Assembly (NCBI RefSeq): GCF_029266855.1
Contig: NZ_JAQSWB010000008.1
Coordinates: 62,001-126,000, forward strand
Reading direction: 5' to 3'
Source: Fluviicola sp.
GTDB lineage: Bacteria > Bacteroidota > Bacteroidia > Flavobacteriales_D > Crocinitomicaceae
Length of the DNA: 64,000 nt
A model generated the notes under the pieces. It searched no databases and had not been told where the DNA came from. It saw nothing but the letters and a program-made list of their open reading frames with translations. A program made the position numbers and the translations under genes. Below, piece by piece: positions 32,314-43,010 of this stretch. The number at the start of each line of letters is the position of its first letter. Positions within the stretch are counted from its first letter, which is position 1.

Positions 32314-35301
32314 ATGAAATTACAAGTCATTACTCTTGCGTTGGTTTCCCTTTTGGGGTTACCGGTTTTCGGACAGGTAAGTTCGAATACCTTTACTCAA
32401 TCCAGTGGAACCTATACGAGTATAACAGGTGGTACCGTTCTTTGGAGCTCTACTTTTGATGAAAACATTTCAAGTGCGATTACTATTCCTGCCTTTTCCT
32501 TTAATTGCACCAGTTACACACAACTATATGTATCTGCCAACGGGTATATCAGCTTTGGATCAGCTCCGACAACAAATTACACTCCCATAACCGGTACGGA
32601 TGGATCAGGTATCATTGCCGCTTTTGCTATTGATCTTGCGCAGTCAGGAGCAGGAGGCGCAAGCCCTGAAGTCCGTTATCAGAATATTCCAGCTTCCAAC
32701 GAATTTGTAATTCAGTGGAAAGATGTGGGACGTTTTAATATTTCCGGAGATCGGATCAGTTTCCAGATTCGGTTAAATTATGCAACAAATGTTATCAAAA
32801 TCATTTATGGCGGGACAATCAATGCAAACAATGCAACATCACCTACAGCACAGGTAGGTTTGCGTGGATTAACGAATACCGATTTCAATAACAGATCAAC
32901 TACAACGAACTGGGCTGCCACAACTGCCGGCGGAGCAAATACCGCATCCTGCCAATTCTCAAACACTATCAAACCGGCAAGCGGACTGACATTTACCTAT
33001 ACACCGATTGCAATGACCTATGTTTCGTGTACGACCGCACAACCGAATACAGCAGGTGTCGAAAAATGCGTAACCGGCCAGGAAGTTATCCGGGTAGAAG
33101 TCGTGACTACAGGCTGCACCGGGCCACTATCATTAACACAGATCATATTCAATATGACCGGATCAACAATTCCGGGAACCAATACCAATGATGTTTCCCT
33201 TCTTCATGTTTACTTTACTGGAAATTCCAGCACCTTTTCCTCAAGTTCTCCATTTGATGGTGCTGGAACTACAGTAGCTTCCGGGGCAATAACGGTAAAC
33301 GGAAGCCAGGTATTGAGTTCCGGGACCAATTATTTCTGGATTGCTTACGACATGAATAATGCCACTTCCACTATTGGCAACATCGTGGATGCCCAATGCA
33401 CCGCTTTGACTGTTGGGATTTCAAGAACTCCAACCGTTACGAATCCTGCCGGTTCAAGATCTATCATTGCCTGTGCCGGTTCGCCAGGCGGCGTATCAGC
33501 CGGATTGAGCGTTTGGTATAAGTCGGACAACACGTCCACCATTACCATGGGAACAGGAGTTGCATCTTGGAACAGTTCTGCGGGTTCTGCGGGAACATGG
33601 CCGGTCACACAAGCCACAACAACACAACAACCGGGAGTCATTTCCGGTGCAACAAGCCCACGTTTATTCAATTATAATCCTAGAATAGATTTCATAGCAA
33701 CATCCAATACTATGCTTGGAAATACTTCCACAGCAACCGACCTGATGACCTCTTCAGGTAGCTATTTTATTATCAGTGATAATAGTACAGACGATTTCAC
33801 GGGTATGACCTACACTTCCAACTTGTCTGCTTACCGACATCAATTTAAGCCAGGTTTTCGGGCACAATCGTCTGACGCAAGTGTAAATGGCTGGACATTT
33901 GACTGGGTAGCACCTACTGAATACTCTGGTTCAAGTGCCTGTATGACTACTGTAACAGGTAGTGGAGCAACAATGATCACACGAAAAAATTCAATCCCAT
34001 TAACAGCATCCAATTCCAATGATATTACTTATTCGCCGAGTATCAGTAATGGTCTTTACATGGGTCGTAACAACTCCGGAGGAGAGGATACAGACGCAAA
34101 TATCGGAGAAGTGATTCTATATTCGTCAACACCTACAGCAGCAAACCTGAATAAAATAGAAAGTTACCTGGCTATCAAGTACGGGCTTACCCGAGGTGGT
34201 AATACAGGCACAGCCGCAACATACAACTACCTTTCCTCCAATGCTACCACTGTTTGGAACAAAACAACCAACACAGGGTTTAACAACGACATTGCAGGAA
34301 TCGGAAGGGATGATGCTTCGGCATTGGTTCAAAAACAATCCATCAGTGTAAACAACAATGAACCGGTAACCGTTGGCCTCACTTCCATTGCAACAAGCAA
34401 TGCACTGAACGCAAATGTATTCAGCTCAGACCAATCGTTTCTTATCTGGGGAAACAACGGTCTATTGAATCAAATTACAACAAATCCTGTCTGTTTTGCA
34501 AATTTACCGGCAGGTATTTACGGTCACATTGAACGCGTTTGGAAAGGACAGCTCACGAATTTTGCACAAAGCGTTACGGTAGGTTATGAAACAAGTATGC
34601 TCGTTGCCTATACTCCCGTTTCGAACCTTCGATTACTTGTTGACAATGATGGAGTTGACTGGACAAATGCGACCATTTATTCAGGCGCTGTAATCAATGG
34701 AAGCAGAGTGGAATTTTCAGGGGTGACGATCAGCAGTGCAACACCATTCTTCACGCTGGCTTCTATCACGGCGTTGACTCCTCTACCGGTTGAAATAGCA
34801 GAATTCAAAGCCGAACTGAATACGTCGCGTGCTGTAGATCTTACATGGGTAACGGAATCAGAATTCAACTGTGATTATTATACTATTGAAAAAAGCCAGA
34901 ACGCATCTTCCTGGGTTTCCCTGGGATCAATGGATGGTGCAGGAACAACTACAGAAACAAATACCTATGAGCTGACTGATTTTTCTCCTTTTAACGGAGT
35001 TAATTATTACAGGCTGATACAAACAGATAATAACGGGGCGGTTAATTCTCTGGGAATCCGCTCCGTTAATCTGGACCAGGAAGATGATTTCGTAGCTTAT
35101 CCCAATCCGGTAAACGGGGAACTTTACCTTTCGTTTGACAAAAAAGGTATGCACGTCATTGAATTTTTTGATATAGCAGGAAGAATGATACTTCACAAAG
35201 AAATAGGCCAGTTCTCAACCATTCAGATGGGTGATTTTGCAAAAGGTGTTTATACGATCAGAACAGAGCAAGGTAAAGAGATCAGAATCATTGTTCAATA
35301 A
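32314..35301 (+). CDS. Large secreted protein with BNR-associated domain and type A T9SS sorting domain
   Basis: A 995-aa exported protein (signal MKLQVITLALVSLLGLPVFG). Residues about 20-230 form a beta-rich domain; about 240-380 resembles the sialidase/BNR-associated N-terminal domain (SLTQIIFNMTGSTIPGTNTNDVSLLHVYF-like layout). About 390-620 looks like a concanavalin/LamG-like region ending in NLNKIESYLAIKYGLT, and AGIGRDDASALVQKQS near 655 marks a further cell-surface module. The end has a fibronectin-like segment and YPNPVNGELYLSF, the type A T9SS signal. No catalytic site is evident; an adhesin is likely. Confidence 0.85.
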   Translation: MKLQVITLALVSLLGLPVFGQVSSNTFTQSSGTYTSITGGTVLWSSTFDENISSAITIPAFSFNCTSYTQLYVSANGYISFGSAPTTNYTPITGTDGSGIIAAFAIDLAQSGAGGASPEVRYQNIPASNEFVIQWKDVGRFNISGDRISFQIRLNYATNVIKIIYGGTINANNATSPTAQVGLRGLTNTDFNNRSTTTNWAATTAGGANTASCQFSNTIKPASGLTFTYTPIAMTYVSCTTAQPNTAGVEKCVTGQEVIRVEVVTTGCTGPLSLTQIIFNMTGSTIPGTNTNDVSLLHVYFTGNSSTFSSSSPFDGAGTTVASGAITVNGSQVLSSGTNYFWIAYDMNNATSTIGNIVDAQCTALTVGISRTPTVTNPAGSRSIIACAGSPGGVSAGLSVWYKSDNTSTITMGTGVASWNSSAGSAGTWPVTQATTTQQPGVISGATSPRLFNYNPRIDFIATSNTMLGNTSTATDLMTSSGSYFIISDNSTDDFTGMTYTSNLSAYRHQFKPGFRAQSSDASVNGWTFDWVAPTEYSGSSACMTTVTGSGATMITRKNSIPLTASNSNDITYSPSISNGLYMGRNNSGGEDTDANIGEVILYSSTPTAANLNKIESYLAIKYGLTRGGNTGTAATYNYLSSNATTVWNKTTNTGFNNDIAGIGRDDASALVQKQSISVNNNEPVTVGLTSIATSNALNANVFSSDQSFLIWGNNGLLNQITTNPVCFANLPAGIYGHIERVWKGQLTNFAQSVTVGYETSMLVAYTPVSNLRLLVDNDGVDWTNATIYSGAVINGSRVEFSGVTISSATPFFTLASITALTPLPVEIAEFKAELNTSRAVDLTWVTESEFNCDYYTIEKSQNASSWVSLGSMDGAGTTTETNTYELTDFSPFNGVNYYRLIQTDNNGAVNSLGIRSVNLDQEDDFVAYPNPVNGELYLSFDKKGMHVIEFFDIAGRMILHKEIGQFSTIQMGDFAKGVYTIRTEQGKEIRIIVQ

Positions 35302-35503
35302 ATTAATAGGTATAGTAAGAGCAATGAATCGATTAATTCTGAGAAGTTAAACGTAAGGGGGAGAAGAAGAAAATTTAGCTACAGACAAAGGTGTGCATGA
35401 AAAATCACTACCTCTGAATCTCCCCCCATTTTACTCTTTATTTGTTTTAAAAAACATGAATATCCTGGAAGATCCATCAGTCTTCACCCACCGCTGATTA
35501 GAC

Positions 35504-36214
35504 TTAAAACCTCAACTTCGTCATTTCCAAACTCAGCAAATCGAAAATATGAAAGGTATTGAGGTTGATTTCGAGTTCGAGAATACATTTCAAAGCCTCA
35601 TTCGCCATTAAGGTACCGATTACCCCGGGAACAACTCCCAAAACTCCGTTGTCGGAACAATTGGGAACATCCTCTGCGTTAGGTGGCTCCGGAAAAAGAT
35701 CCCTCAGGTTTTTACTTCCCTGGTGGTTAAAAACAGCCAATTGACCCTGGAATCCTAAAATACTTCCATAAATCAAGGGTTTTTCAAGTTCCACACAAGC
35801 GTCGTTTACGATGTAGCGTGTTAAAAAATTATCACAACCATCGATCACCAAATCGAATTGAGATAAAATAAACTCCGCATTATCTTCATTTAAAGCACAA
35901 TCAAAAATATCAATGATTACATCCGGATTTTGGGCCAATGCTCTCTCTTTGGCAATTTCCGCTTTCTTCTTTCCTACGTCCTGTGGCATATACAGAACCT
36001 GTCGGTGTAAATTAGAGTGCTCAATCACATCAAAATCCACGATACCGATTGTTCCTACTCCGCAAGCCGCCAGGTATTGAATCACCGGACAACCCAAGCC
36101 ACCTGCTCCAATCACAACAATCCGGGAATTTTTAAGTTTCACTTGGCCAATGAGGCCAACCTCATCCAGGATGGTTTGTTTGGAATAGCGTTTTGCTTCG
36201 TTGGGATTAAACAT
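35504..36214 (-). CDS. thiF: ThiF/MoeB-family sulfur-carrier adenylyltransferase
   Basis: ThiF adenylates the C-terminal GG of ThiS so that it can receive sulfur. The nucleotide motif GAGGLGCPV is near residue 34, and DFDVIEHSNLHRQVL and DGCDNFLTRY follow, all hallmarks of the E1-like superfamily. The 236-aa length is the short form without a rhodanese domain. The ATG at 36214 (MFNPNEAKRYS) overlaps thiH by 8 bp; the frame is open to a TTG at 36229. It is the last gene of the thiamine operon. A MoeB role for molybdopterin is not excluded, but context favours ThiF. Confidence 0.9.
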   Translation of the reverse strand: MFNPNEAKRYSKQTILDEVGLIGQVKLKNSRIVVIGAGGLGCPVIQYLAACGVGTIGIVDFDVIEHSNLHRQVLYMPQDVGKKKAEIAKERALAQNPDVIIDIFDCALNEDNAEFILSQFDLVIDGCDNFLTRYIVNDACVELEKPLIYGSILGFQGQLAVFNHQGSKNLRDLFPEPPNAEDVPNCSDNGVLGVVPGVIGTLMANEALKCILELEINLNTFHIFDLLSLEMTKLRF

Positions 36215-37382
36215 GCTTGTCAGTTTCAATTGTCAAATCATCTATCCTCTGCTCCCCTCCAAAAGGGGAAGAAGAAATAAAGCTGCGGTCCCAATCTTTC
36301 CAAACCGCTTCGTAGCCCTGATCCTTAATTAATTTCGCTATTTCCTCTACAGAACGCTCATCAGAGATCTCGAACTGCTCTAATGATTCCGGTTCCACCA
36401 CATATCCTCCAGGATTGGTCTTAGAACCGGCACTCATGGTTGTTACTCCTAACGGAATTACATGATTCCTGAAATACTCCGACTCACGTGTAGACACAGA
36501 TAATTCCACGTCCTCATTAAACAAGCGATAGGCACAGATCAATTGCACCAATTCGCGGTCGCCCACAATGACATTGGGTTCAATGATTCCTTCTGCCGGC
36601 CGCATTCTGGGAAAAGAGATGGAATATTTTGTCTGCCAATACTTTTTTTGCAGGTAATCCAAATGTAAAGCGCAGAAAAACGAATCGGTTCTCCAATCTT
36701 CCAAGCCGAGCAAAACACCAAGACCAATTTTATGAATCCCTGCTTTTCCACAACGATCCGGAGTATCCAGACGGTATTCAAAATTAGATTTTTTTCCCTT
36801 CGGATGATAAGCCTTGTAAACGTCTTTGTGATAGGTCTCCTGGTAAACCAATACCGAATAAACTCCAGCTTCGTGCAATTCCCTGTATTCATCTTCGTCC
36901 AAGGGCTGTACTTCAATCGAAATATTTGCAAATTCATTCCGGATCAGATCCATCACCCGCTTAAAATAAGGAACGTGAACGGTCTGGTTTGCTTCTCCCG
37001 TAACCAATAAAATATGATTGAAGCCGCGTTCTTTCAAATAAGCGACCTCCTGCAGGATCTCTTCATCTGTCAATGTTTTCCGACGGATCTTATTATCGAA
37101 GCTAAATCCGCAATAAGTACAAATATTGTTGCATTCATTGCTCAAATACATCGGAGTATAAAGCTGAATGGTTTTTCCAAAACGTTTTTTGGTCAGTGCG
37201 TGACTTTCCTGGGCCATGCGCTCAATAAATGGTTCAGCAGCAGGTGAAATAAGTGCCTTGAAATCTTCCAGGGTTCTCTTCTTAGAAGACAAAGCACGTT
37301 CCACATCTTCAGCTGTTTTGCTGTAGATGGAAGATTTTATTTCATCCCAGTTGGTGTTGTGAAAAAGTGTTGTGAAACTCAT
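36207..37382 (-). CDS. thiH: 2-iminoacetate synthase (tyrosine lyase)
   Basis: ThiH is a radical-SAM enzyme that cleaves tyrosine to dehydroglycine (2-iminoacetate) for thiazole synthesis under anaerobic-type chemistry. The [4Fe-4S] motif CNNICTYC is near residue 85, followed by SFDNKIRRKTLTDEEI and EVQPLDEDEY. Length (391 aa) is slightly longer than usual: the last 20 or so residues (SSSPFGGEQ and onward) are encoded by a CTCCCCTCC repeat and look like an in-frame extension past the natural end WKDWDRSF. It acts with ThiG, ThiS and ThiF in the same operon. Confidence 0.95.
   Translation of the reverse strand: MSFTTLFHNTNWDEIKSSIYSKTAEDVERALSSKKRTLEDFKALISPAAEPFIERMAQESHALTKKRFGKTIQLYTPMYLSNECNNICTYCGFSFDNKIRRKTLTDEEILQEVAYLKERGFNHILLVTGEANQTVHVPYFKRVMDLIRNEFANISIEVQPLDEDEYRELHEAGVYSVLVYQETYHKDVYKAYHPKGKKSNFEYRLDTPDRCGKAGIHKIGLGVLLGLEDWRTDSFFCALHLDYLQKKYWQTKYSISFPRMRPAEGIIEPNVIVGDRELVQLICAYRLFNEDVELSVSTRESEYFRNHVIPLGVTTMSAGSKTNPGGYVVEPESLEQFEISDERSVEEIAKLIKDQGYEAVWKDWDRSFISSSPFGGEQRIDDLTIETDKHV
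36251..36270 (-). repeat. CTCCCC-type inverted repeat, copy 1
   Basis: GCTCCCCTCCAAAAGGGGAA, a short CCCCT...AGGGG hairpin. It lies inside the 3' end of thiH and is translated as part of its C-terminal extension. Related copies are at 37388 and 39594. Confidence 0.65.
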
Positions 37383-37387
37383 CTTGT

Positions 37388-37418
37388 CCTCCCCCTTTCT
37401 CCCCCTCCAAAGGGGGAA
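37388..37418 (-). repeat. CTCCCC-type inverted repeat, copy 2
   Basis: The thiG-thiH gap (43 bp) consists almost entirely of this copy: CCTCCCCCTTT then CTCCCCCTCCAAAGGGGGA. The CCCCCT...AGGGGG pair could form a hairpin between the two cistrons. Confidence 0.65.
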
Positions 37419-37425
37419 TCAAATT

Positions 37426-38190
37426 TCATATATTCAAAAATCCTGTTAGCGGACTTGAAGCATTTGCTGATCGTGAAATTGCTCCCAAACCTGCTTCATA
37501 AGCCATTCTTCCCGCTTCTACTGCCATTTTAAAGGCCAAAGCCATTTCTGCAGGATTCTGTGCCACTGCAATTGCAGTATTCACCAAAACAGCATCTGCA
37601 CCCAGTTCCATTGCATGGGCTGCATGCGATGGTGATCCGATCCCGGCATCAACGATCACAGGTACGCGGCTTTGCTCAATAATAATTTCAAGGAAATCCA
37701 GTGTTTTCAAGCCTTTATTCGTTCCGATCGGCGCTCCCAATGGCATTACTGCAGCGGTTCCTACATCTTCCAGGCGTTTACACAAAACCGGATCAGCGTG
37801 GATGTACGGAAGAATAATAAAACCCAATTTGGCCAATTCTTCTGTTGCTTTTAAGGTTTCTATCGGATCGGGTAATAAATACTTTGGGTCGGGATGAATT
37901 TCCAGCTTCAGCCAATTCGTTTCCATTGCTTCACGTGCCAATTGAGCAGCAAACACTGCTTCTTTAGCGTTCCTTGCACCGGAAGTATTGGGTAACAGAT
38001 TGATGTGTCCATGTTTTAAATGGGACAGTAAATCGTCGGTTTCCGTTTCCAGATCCACACGCTTAAGTGCCACCGTTACCAATTCTGATCCTGAAGCCAA
38101 AACTGCTTCCTCCATTTGTTTAGAAGAACCAAACTTTCCGGTCCCTAAAAACAAACGCGATTTAAATTCTTTATCTGCTATTTTAAGCAT
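37426..38190 (-). CDS. thiG: Thiazole synthase
   Basis: ThiG condenses 1-deoxy-D-xylulose 5-phosphate, 2-iminoacetate and ThiS thiocarboxylate into the thiazole phosphate. The N-terminal [10 protein letters not shown], the Schiff-base lysine in [11 protein letters not shown] near 42, [15 protein letters not shown] near 65, and [31 protein letters not shown] near 180-210 are signature blocks. Length (254 aa) is standard. It overlaps thiE by 8 bp. Confidence 0.97.
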   Translation of the reverse strand: MLKIADKEFKSRLFLGTGKFGSSKQMEEAVLASGSELVTVALKRVDLETETDDLLSHLKHGHINLLPNTSGARNAKEAVFAAQLAREAMETNWLKLEIHPDPKYLLPDPIETLKATEELAKLGFIILPYIHADPVLCKRLEDVGTAAVMPLGAPIGTNKGLKTLDFLEIIIEQSRVPVIVDAGIGSPSHAAHAMELGADAVLVNTAIAVAQNPAEMALAFKMAVEAGRMAYEAGLGAISRSANASSPLTGFLNI

Positions 38191-38812
38191 AACTCAATGT
38201 TTGTTCTATTTCACTTATTAAAGTTGTTTTGTCTGCCGAATTGGAGATCATTCCCGAAACAGCAATTCCATAAACACCTGTTTTTTTCAGTAATTCCACG
38301 TCATTCCGGACAATTCCGCCTATTGCGTAGATCGGAATGGAAAGTCCGGCCATCTCGAGTTCCTTGGCAACTCTCTGATATCCTTCAAATCCTAAAAGCG
38401 GACTCAGTTTTTCTTTTGTTGATGTGAAACGCAGCGGTCCAAGTCCCACGTAATCACATTTTTCACGGATACGTTGCAGTACATCTTCCAGGGTGTTGGC
38501 CGTTCCACCTATTATTTTCGCGGAACCTAAAATCTTTCGTGCCTCCACCACAGAAGAATCCGTTAACCCAAGGTGAACACCATCTGCATCCACTTCTTTG
38601 GCAATTTCTATCGAATCATTAATAATTAACTTTGCATTTCCGTAAGTACACCAAACACGTGCCTGTCTGGCCACGTCCAAAACAGCTTCCTTTGAACCAT
38701 TCTTGAAACGAAGCTGGATCATTTTACATCCGGCTTCCAAAGCATTCAAAATGTTTTGTTTCTGCTCTTCAACTGTTTCTCCATGAGATATGTACTGGAT
38801 TCTACTCAACAT
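38183..38812 (-). CDS. thiE: Thiamine-phosphate synthase
   Basis: ThiE joins HMP pyrophosphate and thiazole phosphate to thiamine phosphate. The TIM-barrel motifs are intact: [10 protein letters not shown] near 32 (Q-x-R-x-K), [21 protein letters not shown] near 75-95, [13 protein letters not shown] near 135 and YAIGGI near 172. Length (209 aa) is normal. This is the full-function copy; a divergent relative (39557-40210) lies two genes upstream. It overlaps thiD by 11 bp and thiG by 8 bp. Confidence 0.95.
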   Translation of the reverse strand: MLSRIQYISHGETVEEQKQNILNALEAGCKMIQLRFKNGSKEAVLDVARQARVWCTYGNAKLIINDSIEIAKEVDADGVHLGLTDSSVVEARKILGSAKIIGGTANTLEDVLQRIREKCDYVGLGPLRFTSTKEKLSPLLGFEGYQRVAKELEMAGLSIPIYAIGGIVRNDVELLKKTGVYGIAVSGMISNSADKTTLISEIEQTLSYA

Positions 38813-39560
38813 GATATGCTAATAAATATTCGTTACTTGAAAGTCTTTTTTCTATGTACTGTTTTGCTTCCCGGCATGCTTCAAACAAAGCTTCTCCCAA
38901 GGCCAAATTAGAGGCGATCGCGGCAGAAAGGATACATCCTGAGCCATGTTTTGGATAACAAGCTTCCGGATCCAATTTTGAAGGAAGTTCCCTGGGAACT
39001 CCACCTTCGAACAAAAGATCAAGGCCCAGACGTTCCGAACTATGTCCGCCTTTCAGCAATACACCTGTCACCTTTGCCAAATGAAAAGCCGCTTCAATTT
39101 CGTCTTCCATCTGAGTTATTTTTTTTATTTCAGGGACATTCGGAGTAATCAGATCGATCTGTTCCAATATGGAATTTAAAGACTCTTCGTTCCAGCTTGC
39201 ATGCAATTCAAATCCGGATGATGCCGAGAGTACAGGATCCCAAACAACCGGAACGGATGGGAATTTCTTTTTTATCAGCTTTAACAACTCCGACAAAACT
39301 TCCAGATTCTCGATGATCCCGATCTTAACTGCTGCAACTTCGTACGTATCTAAAATTGGTTGCAATTGATCTATAATCGCCTGTTTGTCAAACCAATTAA
39401 CCGAAATAAAGTTTGTTTCAGTTTGAATTGTGTTTGCTGTCAATACTCCCATACCCAAACATGCGTGCTGCTCACATGTTTTCACATCTGCCAGTACACC
39501 TGCTCCACCGCTTGGGTCGAAACCTGCAATGCTAAGAACTATGGGATGTTTGTATTTCAT
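38802..39560 (-). CDS. thiD: Hydroxymethylpyrimidine/phosphomethylpyrimidine kinase
   Basis: ThiD phosphorylates HMP and HMP phosphate. The ribokinase-fold signature SIAGFDPSGGAGVLADVKT is at residues 10-28, followed by VWDPVLSASSG near 125 and the anion-hole region HGSGCILSAAIASNLALG near 205-220, where GSGC holds the catalytic cysteine. Length (252 aa) is typical of stand-alone ThiD. It overlaps both neighbours (4 bp and 11 bp), so the whole block is translationally coupled. Confidence 0.95.
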   Translation of the reverse strand: MKYKHPIVLSIAGFDPSGGAGVLADVKTCEQHACLGMGVLTANTIQTETNFISVNWFDKQAIIDQLQPILDTYEVAAVKIGIIENLEVLSELLKLIKKKFPSVPVVWDPVLSASSGFELHASWNEESLNSILEQIDLITPNVPEIKKITQMEDEIEAAFHLAKVTGVLLKGGHSSERLGLDLLFEGGVPRELPSKLDPEACYPKHGSGCILSAAIASNLALGEALFEACREAKQYIEKRLSSNEYLLAYHVE

Positions 39561-40209
39561 TGTTTTTCCTCCAAGTCTTTACTTTTGGAAAGTCCTCCCC
39601 ATTGCTCCCCCTCCAAAGGAGGAAAAACGGAAATCGCGTCCCTACACTTATTCCATTCATTTATCGGATCTGAATTATTCCAAATTGCCCCGAGTAATGC
39701 AGCACCGTCGAAACCCATTTGGATCAACTGATTCACATTAGCTGCCTGGATTCCCCCTAAACCAATTAATTCCGTTTGGTTATTATCACGTTTCGACAGA
39801 TCAAATTTCACCGCTTTGTAATCCGCTTTCGAAATACTATCAAAAACAGGACTTAAAAAGGCGTATGAAAAGTACTTCGGCAGTTCGTTGTATTCTTCCA
39901 GGCTATGTACTGAGGTCGAATAAACAAACTCCTTATTTATTCCTGTCCAGCCTGCCGTTTCCCATATTTTTCGATCCCTTTCAGAATAATGAAAGCGCTT
40001 CAATCCAATTTCCTTGCCCCATTCATGGTCATGATGTAAAACCAGCCTGGAATGGTTTTCGGGATGGATTTGGGCGATCAACTTCCACAACAATTCTTCG
40101 CTTGCACCATATTTTCGAATATGAAACAAGTCGAGACCGGAGAGAAACAATTCATTTATAATTCTTGCTTCACCGGGTTTAAAATCGCTGTCGGAAATGA
40201 CGATAAGCA

Positions 40210-40210
<1 letters not shown>
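39557..40210 (-). CDS. Divergent ThiE/TenI-like protein
   Basis: A 217-aa thiamine-phosphate-synthase-fold protein. Compared with true ThiE the pyrophosphate-binding Q-x-R-x-K appears as FHIRKYG and the I-N-D motif as VLHHDHEW, while SPVFDSISKADYK and GLGGI are kept. This pattern fits TenI, the thiazole tautomerase that aromatises the ThiG product, better than a second ThiE. The last 25 residues (FPPLEGEQWGGLS onward) derive from a CTCCCC repeat and are probably not functional. It overlaps thiC by 1 bp and thiD by 4 bp. Confidence 0.75.
39594..39626 (-). repeat. CTCCCC-type inverted repeat, copy 3
   Basis: CCTCCCCATTGCTCCCCCTC followed by CAAAGGAGGAAAAA. It lies inside the 3' end of the TenI-like gene and is translated as PPLEGEQWGGL. 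It is clearly related to the copies at 36251 and 37388. Confidence 0.6.
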
Positions 40211-42057
<1,847 letters not shown>

Positions 42058-42061
42058 TTAA

Positions 42062-42539
42062 AAGATTTTAGGACTACAGGATTTCAGGATTTTAAGACTG
42101 AAATGCATCGTAATCAATTTAATTTGTATTTAATGTTCGTTTGAATGCACCTATTTTCTTTTGAAGGATAGTAAGTTGATCTATTATTGGTTCTGTTGAG
42201 ATGTCATAAATTTCGCAAACAAGTATTAATTGGGTTTCTAATTCATAAGATGATGAAATTGCAATATCAAGAAATCGGATAAATTCTTTTTCTGACGAAC
42301 GTCCCGAACCTTCCGCAATATTTGAAGGAATGGAAACTGCACAACGATTCATCTGAGAAGTCAAACCAAATTTTTCAGATGAATCCATAGATGATGTTAA
42401 TTCGTAAATTGATTTAACAAAAGCTATTGACTCTTTCCAAATTTGCAATTCTCTAAAATTATGAGTCTTTACCATTATTTTATACTCCTTTAAAATTTTG
42501 AATTCCTGAAATCCTAATATCTGAACATCCTGAAGTCAA
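42062..42539 (-). mobile_element. Putative cassette: four-helix-bundle gene between two octad arms
   Basis: The left arm (42062-42098) has cores AAGAT, AGGAC, AGGAT, AGGAT and AAGAC starting at 42062, 42070, 42078, 42086 and 42094. The right arm (42503-42539) has cores TTCCT, ATCCT, ATCTG, ATCCT and GTCAA starting at 42503, 42511, 42519, 42527 and 42535. Both ladders are exactly 8 bp and inverted to one another. The unit fills the thiS-thiC gap to within 1 bp of the thiS stop and 4 bp of the thiC start. No target-site duplication is obvious. Mobility is inferred, not shown. Confidence 0.55.
42119..42475 (-). CDS. Four-helix-bundle protein (23S rRNA intervening-sequence/S23 family)
   Basis: A 118-aa basic protein matching the family: the N-terminal F-R-E-L-Q-I-W-K (residues 7-14), AFVKSIYELTSS, the conserved GLTSQMNRCAVSIPSNIAEG near 38-57 and SGRSSEKEFIRFLDIAISSSYELETQLIL near 58-85. 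Family members are encoded within the intervening sequences of some 23S rRNAs and as stray genes in many genomes; the function is unclear, though the fold resembles the Avd accessory protein of diversity-generating retroelements. It interrupts an otherwise seamless thiamine operon and is flanked by octad arms. Confidence 0.9.
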   Translation of the reverse strand: MVKTHNFRELQIWKESIAFVKSIYELTSSMDSSEKFGLTSQMNRCAVSIPSNIAEGSGRSSEKEFIRFLDIAISSSYELETQLILVCEIYDISTEPIIDQLTILQKKIGAFKRTLNTN

Positions 42540-42540
42540 A

Positions 42541-42744
42541 CTATCCGCCTTGTGTTGCTTTGATTATTAGTAATTCATCATTTTCATTCACAGGTGTTTC
42601 CATCCAGGAATCTTTCGGGATTACTTGTCCGTTTATGGCCACAGCAATTCCTTTGGAGTTTTCACCAATCTGCTGAAAAACCAGGTTTGAAAGCTTCGTC
42701 TGAGCTTCCACTTCAATTGTTTGATTGTTTAATGATATTGTCAT
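42541..42744 (-). CDS. thiS: Sulfur carrier protein ThiS
   Basis: A 67-aa ubiquitin-fold sulfur carrier ending in the obligatory GG (KATQGG) that ThiF adenylates and which then carries sulfur to ThiG. AVAINGQVIPKDSW near 34-47 is the family signature. It is the first gene after the TPP riboswitch. Confidence 0.95.
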   Translation of the reverse strand: MTISLNNQTIEVEAQTKLSNLVFQQIGENSKGIAVAINGQVIPKDSWMETPVNENDELLIIKATQGG

Positions 42745-42800
42745 TCCAACTGTAATTTACGCACTTTAGGAATGACTACAAAGAAAGTATCCATTTCACT

Positions 42801-42880
42801 TTTCCCTCCGTCAGTACCAACTGAATCAGGTTCAAAGGGTATTTCTCAGTCAGTCATAGCCGACACCCCTAAAGCAGGGT
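42801..42880 (-). ncRNA. TPP riboswitch (THI element)
   Basis: The minus-strand leader of thiS contains the full TPP aptamer consensus: GGGGTGTC, then ACTGAGAAATACCC, TTGAACCTGAT, a short P3-type helix and GGAGGGAAAA. This aptamer binds thiamine pyrophosphate and lowers expression of the downstream genes. It controls the thiS-to-thiF operon. The expression platform would lie in the 56 nt before the thiS ATG; I see no classical terminator there, so control of translation initiation is more likely. Confidence 0.95.
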
Positions 42881-42912
42881 AAAGATACAAGAGTTAATTG
42901 AAAAAGTGAAAA
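42881..42912 (-). promoter_or_regulatory. Probable promoter of the thiamine operon
   Basis: The minus strand reads TTTC, 20 bp, TATCTTTA. Both boxes differ from consensus in one base. The start point would be right at the 5' edge of the riboswitch. Confidence 0.4.
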
Positions 42913-43010
42913 ATGAAAAGTTAAAATTGTCTCTTTGTTTCAACAATACATTTAGTTCCAGTAAATTAGCTGCAACTCAACTTTTTTTGTACATTCATCA
43001 AAAAATCACC

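Noticed and set aside
35357-35426. GGGGGAGA/TCTCCCCC pair after the 995-aa T9SS gene as a terminator
   Set aside because: The two halves are 54 nt apart with an unstructured interior and only a short T-run follows. I do not list it as a terminator.
42906-43010. 35-codon extension of lipoprotein 1
   Set aside because: The internal ATG at 43011 gives a standard signal peptide with lipobox; the extension is not signal-like and lies next to the thiamine operon promoter.
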